Source: Angiostrongylus vasorum (taxonomy: Eukaryota > Nematoda > Chromadorea > Rhabditida > Metastrongylidae). Taken from it: DNA of 64,000 nucleotides. The DNA lies in assembly GCA_018806985.1 (NCBI GenBank), contig JADANN010000465.1:186001-250000 (forward strand), read 5' to 3'. Position 1 is the first letter of the stretch. Each line of letters begins with the position of its first letter. Positions 22,801 through 34,700 of this stretch are shown here, one piece after another. The position numbers were made by a program, and so were the translations under genes. Under the pieces are notes generated by a model. It searched no databases. It was given only the letters and a program-made list of their open reading frames with translations, and had not been told where the DNA came from.

Positions 22801-24976
22801 CGTTGTTCCCGTTTTAACGTAGCTTTTAGGAATTTGAACATCACGTAATTAGAATGACGGTGATGTCGACGTTATAGAACGGGTTATTTGAGATCGTTGT
22901 GTAGAAGTATACCGTATCAAGTAGGAACAGATTCCGTGCTTCCACCGAGTATCGACGATCTGAGCCGTTGCTGTATTCATAGAGATATTGAAAATTGGTT
23001 GAATTGGTTGAAAGATTAGTACTGAAGTGATACTCTTCTATGGACGCACGTAGTGCGTATCAGTTTCTAACAAAGTTTATTAAGTCAAAGTAAAAGTTTA
23101 AATAAAATTTATTAGTACTAATTGCTGAATAACTTCTGTGAGCCGGTCGGTAGTCGGTGGATGTCAGGTGCACAAGAGAAATTTACCTTTTTTAGTGCTC
23201 AAAGTATAGTCACACGGCATTAAAAAACAACTATTAAGCCTTTTTCGTTTAGCGAATCAGAAGGAGCGAACACTAATAAATCCTGGTCGAGGTGTGGCAG
23301 CTGCTGCCGCTGTGAGACATAAGAGTTTTAATTGCATCGTCACGCTTGATATCACTGGAATGATACTCATCTATGGTTATGATCAGCGAAGTGTTACGGT
23401 AAGTTATGGGAGAATTTTGGGAAGGAATTTTGGTCCTTAAGTGGCTGTTCTAAGATCCATGTTTAAGGTTTGGTCTTTAAAATATCTCAATTTAAATATT
23501 AAATCACCGGTTTTGTTTTGTTTAGAATCATGGATTCCAAAGTATTTAAGGTATTTCTTAAAGGTTTGTTTCATTAGTGAAAATATGTTTCAGAATGATC
23601 CAGGTTTGTTTTTGTGCTAAAGTCATTTAAATTTCGGGGCAAATTTTAGTTATCTGTTAGTCCAAATAAACTATTACTATTTTTGGCGAGGTTGCTAGAC
23701 TTTGACTTTATTAGTAACTCTAATGCGGCAAAGAAATTACGGTGTGTCGTTTTCTTGTTCAGCAATCGCGAGGTTGTTAAACAGCATACATTTACTTCCA
23801 TAGAAAAACACAATACAATACAACAGTAGCTGACGTTTCGGCAGTATCGCCTTCTTCAGAGCCTGCAAGGGTATACTGACATTCAATTTACTAGGCCAAA
23901 TATACCCTTCCAGGCTCTGAAGAAGGCGATACTGCCGAAACGTCAGCTACTGTTGTATTGTATTGTGTTTTTCTATGGAAGTAAATGTATGCTGTTTAAC
24001 AACCTCGCGATTGCTGAACAAGAAAACGACGCATTCATATTCCAATGCCGAGGTTAATAGAAAGTCGATCCTGGGAACTGTTACAAAATTACGGTGTGTT
24101 TAATAAAGTGAATGAAAAGAAGTAGTAGTCTACTCGGCTACACCGACTTAAGGTTTTGCAATTTTCTCCAATTGCTTCGTAAACTAGACAGAAGTCCTTT
24201 AGGTACTTGCTACCTAATCGACTTACTGGGTAATCGACGTAATGTAGGTGTTCTGATGCCTCAAATTTTGCTCAGTTTTTTTATTTTGCAAACTTTAAAA
24301 TGGTAATAGTTTGAGGAACCTATCCTTCAAAGAGTGTTCGTAATATTTCAGAAGTCAGAGATTGCACCGCTATTGTATTTCAAGACATTCTTGTCCGCGA
24401 CCTACTTGTCAGTCGCTCTTTCAGGGGATTTGCTACTTATTGGTAGGTTGTTGACTACAGCAATAGTGTTTCAACTTCTTATGGTTCTCATCTATTGTTA
24501 GAATACATTCAAATTTTTGAACTGTGCACGGCACAAAGCATACATGTCATTCGTAATAGCCATTCGGTTAGAATGTTTTTTTGTAATATCACTGTAAGTA
24601 TAACATGATGATAATAACCTCAATGTTGTCAAAACATTTGCAAAACTCGGATCGCAGGTGTCTGCAGTGGGGATAGAAGACGCAACTACGCTTTCCGGTG
24701 GCTACCGCGTTCACCACCACACCATGCGGGTCCTTCATTTCGCATTTCTTGCAGCTAGTTTTCTGTCTACCAGTGCCAAATAATATTTAGTGTTTAATAA
24801 TGTTTAGTATGTAATGATAATGTCTTTTTCTTAATTTCTGAATAAAGTTCAATCAACGGAACTAAAGTATGACCCGTCACCAATTCTAAACGTTTTCAGC
24901 TGTTATGGGAGTAGACGGAAACGTGGTCGTTTATGAAGTTTCTGTCAAAATTATAATCAGTGAACTTTCTGTATAG
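19845..24976 (+). CDS. ITFG2: ITFG2-like protein (KICSTOR complex subunit), partial model
   Basis: ITFG2 is an FG-GAP beta-propeller subunit of KICSTOR, which tethers GATOR1 to lysosomes for amino-acid control of mTORC1. Exons supported: 19845-19957, 20047-20140, 20233-20314, 20923-21219, 23253-23398, 24352-24442, 24900-24976; phases agree at every junction. Matches in order: ITALAIGNLRGR..PELVAIAADGLL (human LLVAVSAEG), YVMDVDGDGQEELVVIMTDRV then VRSFRW (human [24 protein letters not shown]), KWEVPNQISALSIG (human KKWMLEGQVDSLSV), CIVTLDITG, and SGDLLLIAVMGVDG (human GHEEVVACAWDG). The first exon, about 40 residues ending in ELVVGDTSG in human, was not found between 18760 and 19845. The TAG at 24976 truncates the C-terminus by about 100 residues, so more exons may follow. 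Intron 5 holds the inverted hammerhead-like repeat. Confidence 0.78.
20447..20715 (+). repeat. S1 SINE copy in ITFG2-like intron
   Basis: GCGCATGTAGCGCAGTGGTT head, ATGGATTCGAGCACCC box B, CGTCATGGATTGATCAACG end. Confidence 0.75.
22170..22540 (+). repeat. S3 SINE copy
   Basis: GTGCTGGTTCGATCCTCTGC box B, TTCGGGGTCGGGAAATCGG, CAATTGGGCACGGTCTAGCC, GAATCCTCAAGCAGCACCCG, tail TCGTATAAAAATAAAGAAAA. Lies in an ITFG2-like intron. Confidence 0.74.
23748..24085. mobile_element. Inverted-repeat element with two hammerhead-like cores
   Basis: Two arms (about 23748-23877 and 23901-24031) are nearly exact inverse complements with a 23-base spacer. The second arm continues ATTCCAATGCCGAGGTTAAT and AGAAAGTCGATCCTGGGAAC. 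The whole is bracketed by AAATTACGGTGTGT at 23734-23747 and 24086-24099. A 14-bp target duplication and inverted terminal-repeat-like arms suit a Penelope-like or other retroelement better than a cut-and-paste MITE. Lies in ITFG2-like intron 5. Confidence 0.7.
23913..23948 (+). ncRNA. Hammerhead ribozyme-like core
   Basis: GGCT|CTGAAGA|A-GGC-GATACT-GCC|GAAA|CGTC|AGCT. CTGANGA and GAAA are the two conserved catalytic boxes; GGC/GCC is stem II; GGCT with AGCT can pair as stem I (one G-U); cleavage would be after GTC. Stem III is only the self-complementary ACGT, so activity would need a dimer. A mirrored copy lies at 23828-23863 on the minus strand. No test of activity is possible here. Confidence 0.45.
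24610..24775 (-). repeat. S2 SINE copy in ITFG2-like intron 6
   Basis: Inverted: ACATTTGCAAAACTCGGATC, TACCGCGTTCACCACCACAC, CATGCGGGTCCTTC. Confidence 0.68.
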
Positions 24977-25532
24977 TGCTCAGGTAACTTTTGTGGTAGT
25001 TGGTTGTCGCGACATATTACCTACTTGTTACGGAAGTTGTTACTGATCAGTTGTTAACCAGTTATAGTTATTCGTTGTAACCTGTCACTTGTTTGAGTGT
25101 AGCACGGTCATAAAGCGCAATATTTTTCATGTAATTCCTTCTTTGAATTATCGAAAGAGAAAACATTTCCGTTACAATTTCCATGGATCGGTGTGCACTT
25201 TACTTTCTCATAAGATTGCTTCCATTGGAATTTTGTAGACAAGTTATGTCGGCTATGAATTAGTTGCTGTTGTCCTGCTCATTGCTTTTTTACCGCGTGG
25301 TCATGAAATACATGGACTTCTTTAAATCTTCGATTTCATATCTCCGGGAAGTTATTTCATAGGATCAACAATAAAATCTTTGTTGTGAAATGGCGCTCGT
25401 AAAGTCTTGTTTTTTTTTCTCTCACCCGTAGTAAGGCTATTTACAACCACTCGAATGGATATTCCTGGTTGGCAAGCGTCTGACTGCTCTATCGAGACCA
25501 CAGAGATTCGATCCTTTGTTGTGGAAAAGCAG

Positions 25533-25572
25533 AGAAGAAATCTCTAAGAGCTTTCTCTTAGAGATTTCTTCT
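25533..25572. repeat. Perfect 18-bp hairpin with 4-base loop
   Basis: AGAAGAAATCTCTAAGAG, loop CTTT, then its exact complement. Follows a tRNA-like box A/B at 25460-25515, so it may be part of another SINE or a small-RNA hairpin; function unknown. Confidence 0.6.
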
Positions 25573-26714
25573 GTTTCGTTCAACATGCTGCAGTATTGTA
25601 GGGGCCATAACGGATGGTAAATCGAAGAAGATGGTGTCATGAATAAGAGCGACCTTCAAAAACGATCTACTTGATCACTGTAATAGCGGTGTCCTTAAGG
25701 AGCTCACACTGTATAACAGCGAATTGCGACGACCATATGGAAGTTGTTACTACGTGTGAGAATTCTTACCGAATTTCCGATCTCCGGGAGAGCCGATGCG
25801 GTGTGCAGCGAATGAAACTTCCTAGTAAGGTTAAAGTAGAATGCCTATTTCTCATAGCTGGTGGTTTGGAGCTCAAGCCACTTCTTGTTGTCCTCAAAGT
25901 ACAACTCCGTTGCAAATTTAGGTCACCGTACATCTTCCAAAGTGGTATCGGTTCTTAAACAGACCAACCACATTGGAACCGTCATTGCAGAAGTGAAATT
26001 TGTAGAAGCCAGTCCAGTTTTGTTGTGAGATGGTTATATGAGGTGTTGGAGGGGCTTCTCACTCTTTTCGCTTGATTTTGTGTATGACGTTTGTCTTATC
26101 AATAAATATGGTCATGATGACAATGTGCAGTTTATTAGTATGACGAAGTCCTTAAATACGCATGCAGTTTTACAAGAATCCGTATATTAATTTAATCTGC
26201 GAAGCCAGGTGAGTGGCGGAAGTCACAAACACCTCGTGTCGTTTAAGAATAAGAGTGCTATTTAACAACGCGGGATTCCACTCACAAAGAAGTTGAGGTC
26301 TGTAAACTTTGCAGAAAGTAGCACAACTGAAGTATTTTTTATCACTGGAATTCCGATTTTTTTATATTTTAAATAGTGCGGTAAACAAAAGCGAAGAATC
26401 TCTGCCGATACATCCATAAGAAACATATCTTTACACTCAAACTAGGATTCTATCATGTAATATCACGTAATTACTTTTTTCACATGCTGGGACCGAAATA
26501 GTAGATGAGATAGACGCCCAAAAAAAAAGAGATTTTCTAAGGATTTCGATAGTCATTACAAAATAATATTTGCACATGAACATACTAATCTAGTGGGTAT
26601 AAATGATGCGGAATAGCTCGTAACAAGAAGATCATACTAGAGTGCTGCCTTTAGAACTGTCAACGCTTAATCGCATAGGAACTCAAATATAGAGACAAGA
26701 AAAAAAAATATGGG

Positions 26715-26995
26715 ATAAAGCTTTCGACGTTGATCAATCCCTGAAGGGTGCGCCATGCATTCGACTTCACTAAGTATCGTTGGAGGTGGTTGAGTGCATA
26801 TCTGGCCTTTACAATGACCCGCGGTGGCCTACCGATGTATCGAGCCAGTGCTGCTATCCTCCCCAGACAAGTCTGGTGCCAATTTGGCGACCCCGGAGGG
26901 CTGGAAGGCTTGGTCAACCAACGGCGCGGGAATCCATCTCATGTGTGTGTCGCAGGTCGCCTCCGACCGCTACGCCACACGTGCCTCTATGGATA
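26715..26995 (-). repeat. S1 SINE copy
   Basis: Inverted copy with GTTGATCAATCCCTGAAGGG at the left and CGCTACGCCACACGTGCC at the right end. Confidence 0.75.
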
Positions 26996-28264
26996 CAGAA
27001 TAAGGAAACGTAATATCTAGAGATCCCACAGTTATTCTTACTTACTCTAAAACTGCGTAAGAACAAGCAACAAACTTAGGACTTTTGCAGCGGTAGGTAC
27101 ATAGATTTCTGCGGGTGGCAGTACTTTAACGCATCTAATTCCCACTGCGTGACCGTTATTATTTCAAACACTAAGTTTCTTTAACTAGCCACTGTTTTCT
27201 AAATAGTGGTGTTTCTTCGCTTTAGATCCATCCCGAGAAGTTTCTGTCTTGATCCAGTCAAAATAAACTAGCAGCACGTTCATCTACATTTTATGAGGGT
27301 GCGTGCACTGGGTTTCTACTGGCATCACCAATGTAACCATAGAAACGGGCTACAGTACTACTACAACCATAAGATTTACGACCTGCTTGATCGAAATTAA
27401 TCGAAAAAAAATTAGTTGAAAGGAAATGGTTTCCCCTTAAGACAATTCATGACGACGTTCTAGTTAATCATTGGTACTTCCAACTCGAGAGTATGCTCAG
27501 CGGACACAATGCCAACCGACTATTGTTGTTTTTCCAGTCATCCCATCACCTAATTTACGAGAATATCGTCAGCTTTTGTTACTAAGGCTACTGCTGAAAA
27601 TGCTTTCAAAAAGTCCAGTACTTTATTCTGATAGAATAAATGAACTTATGCCTTTATTCGAAAATATGTGCCGACTTTTTGATTCGACAAGAAGGGATTG
27701 GTACAGTGGCTGTCGGAAGCCTACCGACTTACCAAGTCAGTGAATGTTTAGATCATCTCGAAGAAGTCCGATAACTTTTCACCACCACCAGTTTGCAAGA
27801 AGTTTTCCTTTCCTTGGACTTGGAGAAAGTCAAGACATGTCATTTAGTGTATCAAAAATGTTACTAATGCGTTGTTGTACTTTTCTCATGATTTCCTTGA
27901 ACATTTTTACACGTAAAGTTACCAGTATTTTTTTCACCAGCTTATTTAAAGTGTAAAGTTCACTATAAAAGTACTCCGCATCGTTTTGTTACATCTGACG
28001 TATTCAGACTGAATGTCGGTTGACGCATTCTACCAATTACTTTGCAGCAATCACATACATTTCCGATACGCATCAATCTTTTCCATTAACGCATTCGAAA
28101 CGACATGTATTTAAGCCGTTCCCTGTTACAGTAATCCTCATATGAATCCTATCTGCTTCTTTATTGCTATTCCGACGATTTACCGAAAACTGCTCAAAAA
28201 AATCCGATTCATCATAACTAAATAACCAACACAGTACAGGTGTACTTTCAAGAGGTTTACTTAC

Positions 28265-28640
28265 TTACTTCGATACTTTGATGGCCCATCTTCACTGGTT
28301 GCGAAGGCCCCACCATAATTTCCATTCTCCGGAGATTTGCTGGTTAAGCCATTGTGGTTCTCTGGAATCCCCAGGTCAGCCTGGCCAAATTCTACCCAGG
28401 TCGTCACTGCCACAGGAAATCGCAACCCTTGTGGATCAGAGGGAGATTTGCCACCATGTGACAAGTTTGATACCAAGACGGTGGTGGATCCTGGTATTGC
28501 TTACTCTTAGCTGAGTTTCCTGATGGAAGCGCCGAGCTCCTTCTCAACATGGGAGATCCTGCCTGGGAGATGAATCCCCTTGCTGTAAATGGCAACCTGA
28601 CACCCAGGAACACCTCCCAGCTACGATGAGGTGGTAAACC
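28265..28640 (-). mobile_element. R4 element, near full length
   Basis: Inverted copy; 3' end CATCAAAGTATCGAAGTAAG with a short AAGT-type tail, 5' end at ACCACCTCATCGTAGCTGGG. Confidence 0.7.
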
Positions 28641-30009
28641 ATTGGGAGATTCAAGAACGTTAACTCTTTTAATTACGAAGTTGGTAAGAAATCTTGTGAC
28701 ATTGGAAACGCATAGGAAGCATTGGCGAATTATTTCGCAGACTTCAAGCTTCTCTTTTTGGAAAGCTTGCCCACCTATGAAATACCGAGATATTTAACAT
28801 TACTGCAGGTACATGCTGTTAGTTTAGAAATTAATCTAATCGTCAACGTCTGATTTTCCTTTCCTATCCTTTTCTTTTATATCCCACTAAAAGAACTAGT
28901 TTAAATTCCGACTCTTTTGAAAAAATCCACGGTCATAGTGCATCTTTTTATAGACAGTGAAGAAATTTTTAGTGGGGTCCGATGAGAGATTTATTGTAAC
29001 CGTAATTCTATCGAGACTTTTTTTCTTGTGTTCTCCTTCTTATTTATTACATCGTTAACAACTTTCTTAGCAAAGGTCATGTAAATTACTAAACCGTCTT
29101 AAAACCGATATATTACTTGGCATTTTTTAAAAATAAAAACGATTTTGCGAAGCAAGCACATGGCCTTATGTTAACCGTTCATTCCCCTTCATTCGCACAA
29201 CTGAACTGGTTGTCTTTATAATGTCTTTTTCTGAGATTCAGACTCCACAGTTCTGCCGTGTCTTAGGCAGCTTCATCATTGGCCCTTTGAAATGATAGAC
29301 ATTATTTCGTCTGATTATTTTACACATTTTATGATCATACAATGGTCTCCTCTAAACACATACGGTACTCTCTAGATAACTTTGATTCATTTTGGACAAT
29401 CTATAGTTTAAAAAAGCCAAGCACCCCATAGATAAATGGACTGATATGATAAAATATGGATATTTTGAAAGTAACATAGAGTGAATATTAATGGGATAAG
29501 TTAATATATTCCGTGTCCGCAATCCTGTTTCTATAGCTGCTTGAATACTTGAATGGCTCGTCATCACGGAGAATCAAGCGAGACAGACATGAGACATCAG
29601 AAATTAGAAATCATAGATCACAACTACGAGAAATTCTCGGATTCGACTTTCTTTTAACCTCAGAATTTGTCACGCCTAATCTCACACAATATCTCAGACC
29701 GATCTTTTGACGTGAGAAAGGTACATTACCCATCCAAGTAAACTCTGTGCGGCTAAATTCCATCAATAAAATGAACACTTACTAGAAAACGGTGAGTGTT
29801 CCTCTAATGAAATTGAAATTTAGGTTTCGGAGTTTTTTAGCTGAGATTACAGAAACATTTGTCCAGCTAGATTGCACGTTAACTTGACTTTTCCATGCTA
29901 CGCAGAGGACGAAATCCTCCAAAATGTCAGGTATTGTGAATAGTTAGTGTCATACTAACCTTGCGATTGCTCAGCAAGACAAGAATTGCTAGAACCAAGC
30001 ACAATTTCC

Positions 30010-30195
30010 ATGTCACTTATGGTTTACTGGTTTGGGGGCAAGATATTCCTTTATTGAAGTCCTGAAAGTCGCCGTGAGGTCTTTTCCCAGGTTATCACCA
30101 TCCGTTGTCAACAAATATGTTGCCAGGGCGGCTGTGACACCTACCGCTGGACCTTCATTCTTAACTGAGCTTTTTGATGGAAATATCGAACTCAT
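30010..30195 (-). mobile_element. Degenerate R4 fragment
   Basis: Weak match: TTTCCATCAAAAAGCTCAGT and GGATGGTGATAACCTGGG resemble the R4 middle. The frame here (60 residues) is not a gene. Confidence 0.4.
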
Positions 30196-31771
30196 TCCTA
30201 TATTATGAGAAACACTACTCTTTCTTTATAATTCTAAGCTTCTTCAGAAAACTAGACAATCTATAGAACCCAATGCTTAAGGCATACCCTTCTTTCCGTT
30301 CACTTGCATCAGATGACATACTCATCAACTTGTTTTAAGTTACAAGGATTTAAAAATACGTGTGAATCAACACAATACAAGTATGGAATGAGAGGCATCT
30401 ATGTGAGAACACCCTTAAGGTCGAAAACCCTATGTAACCTGATATCAGTAAATAAAATTACAAATCTACCGTATTCTTCGTAGGATTTCTCCGTGCTTCA
30501 CTGCTATGCTGCTCTTAGATCTCGCTTTTACGAAGTTGATTGCTACAATACTCTAGCCATATAATGATTTTTTTGCAATATCCTTCTCAGAGATTTTTCC
30601 AACAAAAGTCGAATAATTAACTCTCCGAAATGGCAATCTTTGAAACTATAATGAATTTCGTATTAGTATTATAAATCACTTAAATCTCCAACATGCATAG
30701 TTGAGTGCTATTGAAATAGGTCACTCTTGTGCAATTTCTAGTATATGGTATTCATAGAGAGCACGAATCTATGAGATGGACAAAGCTTGAAAACACATCA
30801 CGTTTCATGTCATAACTGGGATTACGCAAATTCGAAAAAAAAAGACAATAAAACTAGTCTTACATCAGCATGAGCGATTGCTAAAATTCTAACTCGCTTC
30901 ATTGGAATATTCATGAACAACCAGCGTGGGCCCAATAACGGCCCACTCTGCGTTTCCTTTCTTCAAAGGTCGCAATCCTTTTCACTTTTTTGCTTGTACT
31001 TCACCCATCCAGTCGATCACTTCAGATGGTCAGAATCGTAGATGACCCTCGAAAGTGAAGGTTTCATAGTTAAGCCAATATGTTTCCTGGTCTCGATTCT
31101 CATCTCTCTCTTATTAGATTCCCTCAGATGCTTTATATCTAGGAAATATCAAAATTTTTGATCGATTATATTCACCTTTCTTCATAATTTCCATGTTGAC
31201 ACTTATGATTTAACTTTTGATGTTATCCATTGTTGAAAACCATTTACAGTAATAAAATGACATCGGGAAGAATTCGAAAACACGAAAAAAAACGACCGTA
31301 GGGTAATAATAGTAGGTTTTAACCGTCAATCCTTAAACATCTTCTTCTTCCAAGTTCTTTCCAGTTAGCATTTTGCTATGTACTCTGCCGAGTTATAGCA
31401 TATACCTCAGTTAAAGAGCATATTATCTGGTGATCAAATCCAAGATAGTAAGACCATCGTGGTTGGGCACATGTATAGCAGCCCCACTAAACAAACATGG
31501 TCCTTGGTTCGACATTTCGCTCTGGGCTAACCGAGTAGCCGCTCATCCTATAGAGGTCGATAACATGTAACCATTCTTGACCGGAAGAGGAAGGGATCTA
31601 TAAACATTTGTTAATCCTGAAACACATCCATAAGTGTGAAGAAATAACAATAAGTTTTTTGAAACTGCACTCCCATAGAGTTAACAACTCCAGAACGTGT
31701 AAGTTGTATTACTTGAGTACGAGTACTGATACGTTAACGTTGTGTGGAATTCTTGTTCACTTTTTCGAAAG

Positions 31772-34700
31772 ATGTCGACTCACATAACGATTGAACTCAG
31801 CACCATCTTCAGAGTGATGTGGTGTGCGTTATTCATCGTGTCGTTGGCGATAAGCTCAATCGCTGCTTCTGCGAACGACGAACACTTCACTCAAGAGTTT
31901 TGTCGTCACTTTCCTTCATTAAACCTCTGTCGCCTTCGTGGAACACTTCAAGGATCGCTTCTAGAATTACAGTACTTGTTGCAAGATGTTAGTCCTGACA
32001 ACGGTCTTCATTCCGACAACGGTAAGTTCCGATATGGTACCATAGTATGATAGTACCGCTGATATTTTTTAAAACATCGAAATAAGCAGTCACAACAAAG
32101 AAAAAAACGACAGTAGATAAAAAAACTCCATATCTAGAAAAACTATTCGAAAATACAATGCAATTTTAGCCGTTGACACGAGTCCAATGGAAAAACGCAA
32201 GTCGGCATTTGTTCGTTTTGGAAAACGATCCTTCGAAGATGCTTCAGTAAGTTAAGCTTATTTTAGCTATAAAAACAGAAGTTAGAGAGTCGGGGAACTT
32301 TATTTTAGTATCATAATCACATCACATCAATACAAAGAAGAACTGATAAAACTCCAGCCTTAGGAATAACCTAATGCAGCATTAGTGCTTCCGTGCGACC
32401 TACCACATGGGTCGGCTACTTTCTAACAATCGTATGAGTTCCCAAGATCGACTTTCTATTAATCTCGGCATTGGATTATAAGTCTGTCGTTTTCTTTCTC
32501 CGCAATCGCGAGGTTGTTAAACAGCATACGTTTACTTCCATATGATAACACACACAGCACAATCGTAGCTGACGTTTCAGCAGAATCGCCTTCTTTAGGG
32601 CCGCTTTTTCCACCTGTCTTCCACCGAGGAAGAACAGCCGCTCAGAGTGGCATATGGTTGACGACTCACGACGGCTCTGAAGAAGGTTGTGTTGTGTGTC
32701 TTTGTCTTCCTTAGAGGTAATGATCCGAGTCGATGGTCCATAGTCGTTTGTCCCCGCGATGTTGTGTCTTCGTCGTCGTATCGACACAAGGCGGTTGTTG
32801 ATGAGACTGATTGCACGTTGATAGCAATTTGTTTTCCAACGGACAATCCATCCTGCAGCAGTCGGTATTATAGTAAGTAGCAATAGAGAATTGACATCTC
32901 GGAAACTGACTTTTCCTTTTACCTCGGCATGGCTAATCAATGTGTTCTTTCATTGATAAGCTAAAACGAGGCTAATAAAAAGGGCTTACTCGACTAACCT
33001 TACTACACTTTGTCTTCCTTAGTGCCGAATATCCCAGTTAGTGGTCCACAGTGTCTTTGTCATTAGTCTTCTCGACAGCGTAGGTGATCTTGTTGACATG
33101 TATCGTTACCAATTCATATCCGCTTTAGATCATCCTACAGGTGCCCTTGTATCAATAAAACTGTAGTTCTCGTTGATTTTTCGTACTGGGCATCTATTTG
33201 GTATGTTTTTCAAAGTGAATTCATTAAATTTTTTCGTAAACATGTGTTGTTTGTGAAGTGCAATAACTACCTCTTCATCATCTGAGTAACATCCTCCTCA
33301 TGGATGTTCTTTTCCTCTACCACATTACTCGTACTCCAGCATTCTCATGAATAATTTTGGCTGTAACAGAACCATTCTCGTTTTTTTCTTTTCAGAAAAA
33401 AACCTAGGAACATTCTGCTTCAAGAGATATGGATCTAAAAAGTTATTGAAAAAATCCAGTATTATTTCACAAAGTGAAGAGATTCATCGTATTGACACAT
33501 GACTAAGAAACTCATTGCACTAAGAGGAATATGGCTATTATCCTGTAAACCAATGCGGCGAACGACTCCAAGTGGACTGCTTTCTCTCTCACGTTTCGTT
33601 TCCAATCGTTTTCTTTTCTTGATTTCTATGGCAACCTGGAAGATCCGCTATGCATTCGATTTCGTATTGTAGTAGAGGTGAGTGAATTCGTATTAGGCTT
33701 TTGGAGTGGCTCGCATGGCTCAGTTATGTATTGAGCTTGTGTTATAATCGTTCCGGACAAGTGATGCCATTTTGGTAACCCAGCAGAGATAGAAGGCTTG
33801 GTGATCCCATTGAACGAGCTTGAACGTGCGATCGCGTTGCAAGGCACTTCACCCCTGCGATAGAGGAGCTTTCATATATCGCGGTTGTTTTGAACGTTTG
33901 CTAAACGACATCAATCGTCATGCCAGTAGTGGTCGAAATATATTGTCGAAAAACCTAGAAAAAGCTTTAAACAATAGCTATAAGGATATATCACTGTGTA
34001 GCTGGTAGCTACCATACTCAGTCAGTCTGCATTTCGCCTGTATCAATGCGGAAGGAATTTTTATTATGAACGAGTCACATTTCTCGTTATATTCAGCTCC
34101 ATGTCATTTATATCCTATCTGAAACGAAGCGTTTGACCTAGCAAGTTGCGTATTAGTGTACCCTTCCCGACTCTGAAAAAAGACGATTCTGGCGAAACGT
34201 CAGCTACGGTTGCGTTGTACGTGTGTTATTGTATGGAAGTAAACGTATGCTGTTTAACAACCACGCGATTTCTGAGAAGGAAAACACAGACAGATTTATA
34301 ATCGTATGAGTCCCATCACGATTTCCGTTCATTTCATTTTCTTGTAAGAATAGCAATAATGAGAAGCGACATCACGTGATGGTGGCTCACTTTTGCCTGA
34401 TAAGCATTATAGTTGTTAATATAACACTAACACATGCATGATAAATATAATGCTCACGATTCGAATAAGTAATGATTTTTCCAGATGGGAATCTGAGATG
34501 TTAGAATTATAAAAGGGAAATCAACCTATTGTTATGAGAATGCAAACTTCTTCCAAGTCAGAATGTTACCTTTATGTTCATAATTGAGATTTTTTAAAAG
34601 AAATGCAGGCAGGACTTAAACTTTTAAAAATTTTAAATATAAAATCGGCAGCCGCAAATACTGTGAAGCACGACCACGTCTTCCTGAACGAAATTCCGCT

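Larger units (their letters stand above)
24977..31771. other. Long gene-poor stretch between ITFG2-like and flp-17
   Basis: No confident gene. It contains a perfect hairpin (25533-25572) beside a tRNA-like box A/B (about 25460-25515, TTGGCAAGCG and GATTCGATCC), an S1 copy, two R4 copies and AT-rich sequence. An open frame at about 27530-27745 (RINELMPLF, DSTRRDWY) has codon-like regularity but no family was recognised. A tRNA-like B box (TTGGTTCGACATT) occurs near 31500. The remaining sequence shows nothing identifiable. Confidence 0.5.

Noticed and set aside
27471..27956. Two adjacent plus frames (RINELMPLF; SQDMSFSVSKML)
   Set aside because: No recognised domain, no consistent splice phases; left as unknown.
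32476..32940. 154-codon minus frame in flp-17 intron 2
   Set aside because: Made of hammerhead-family repeat sequence; only the short DYGPST segment recurs elsewhere.
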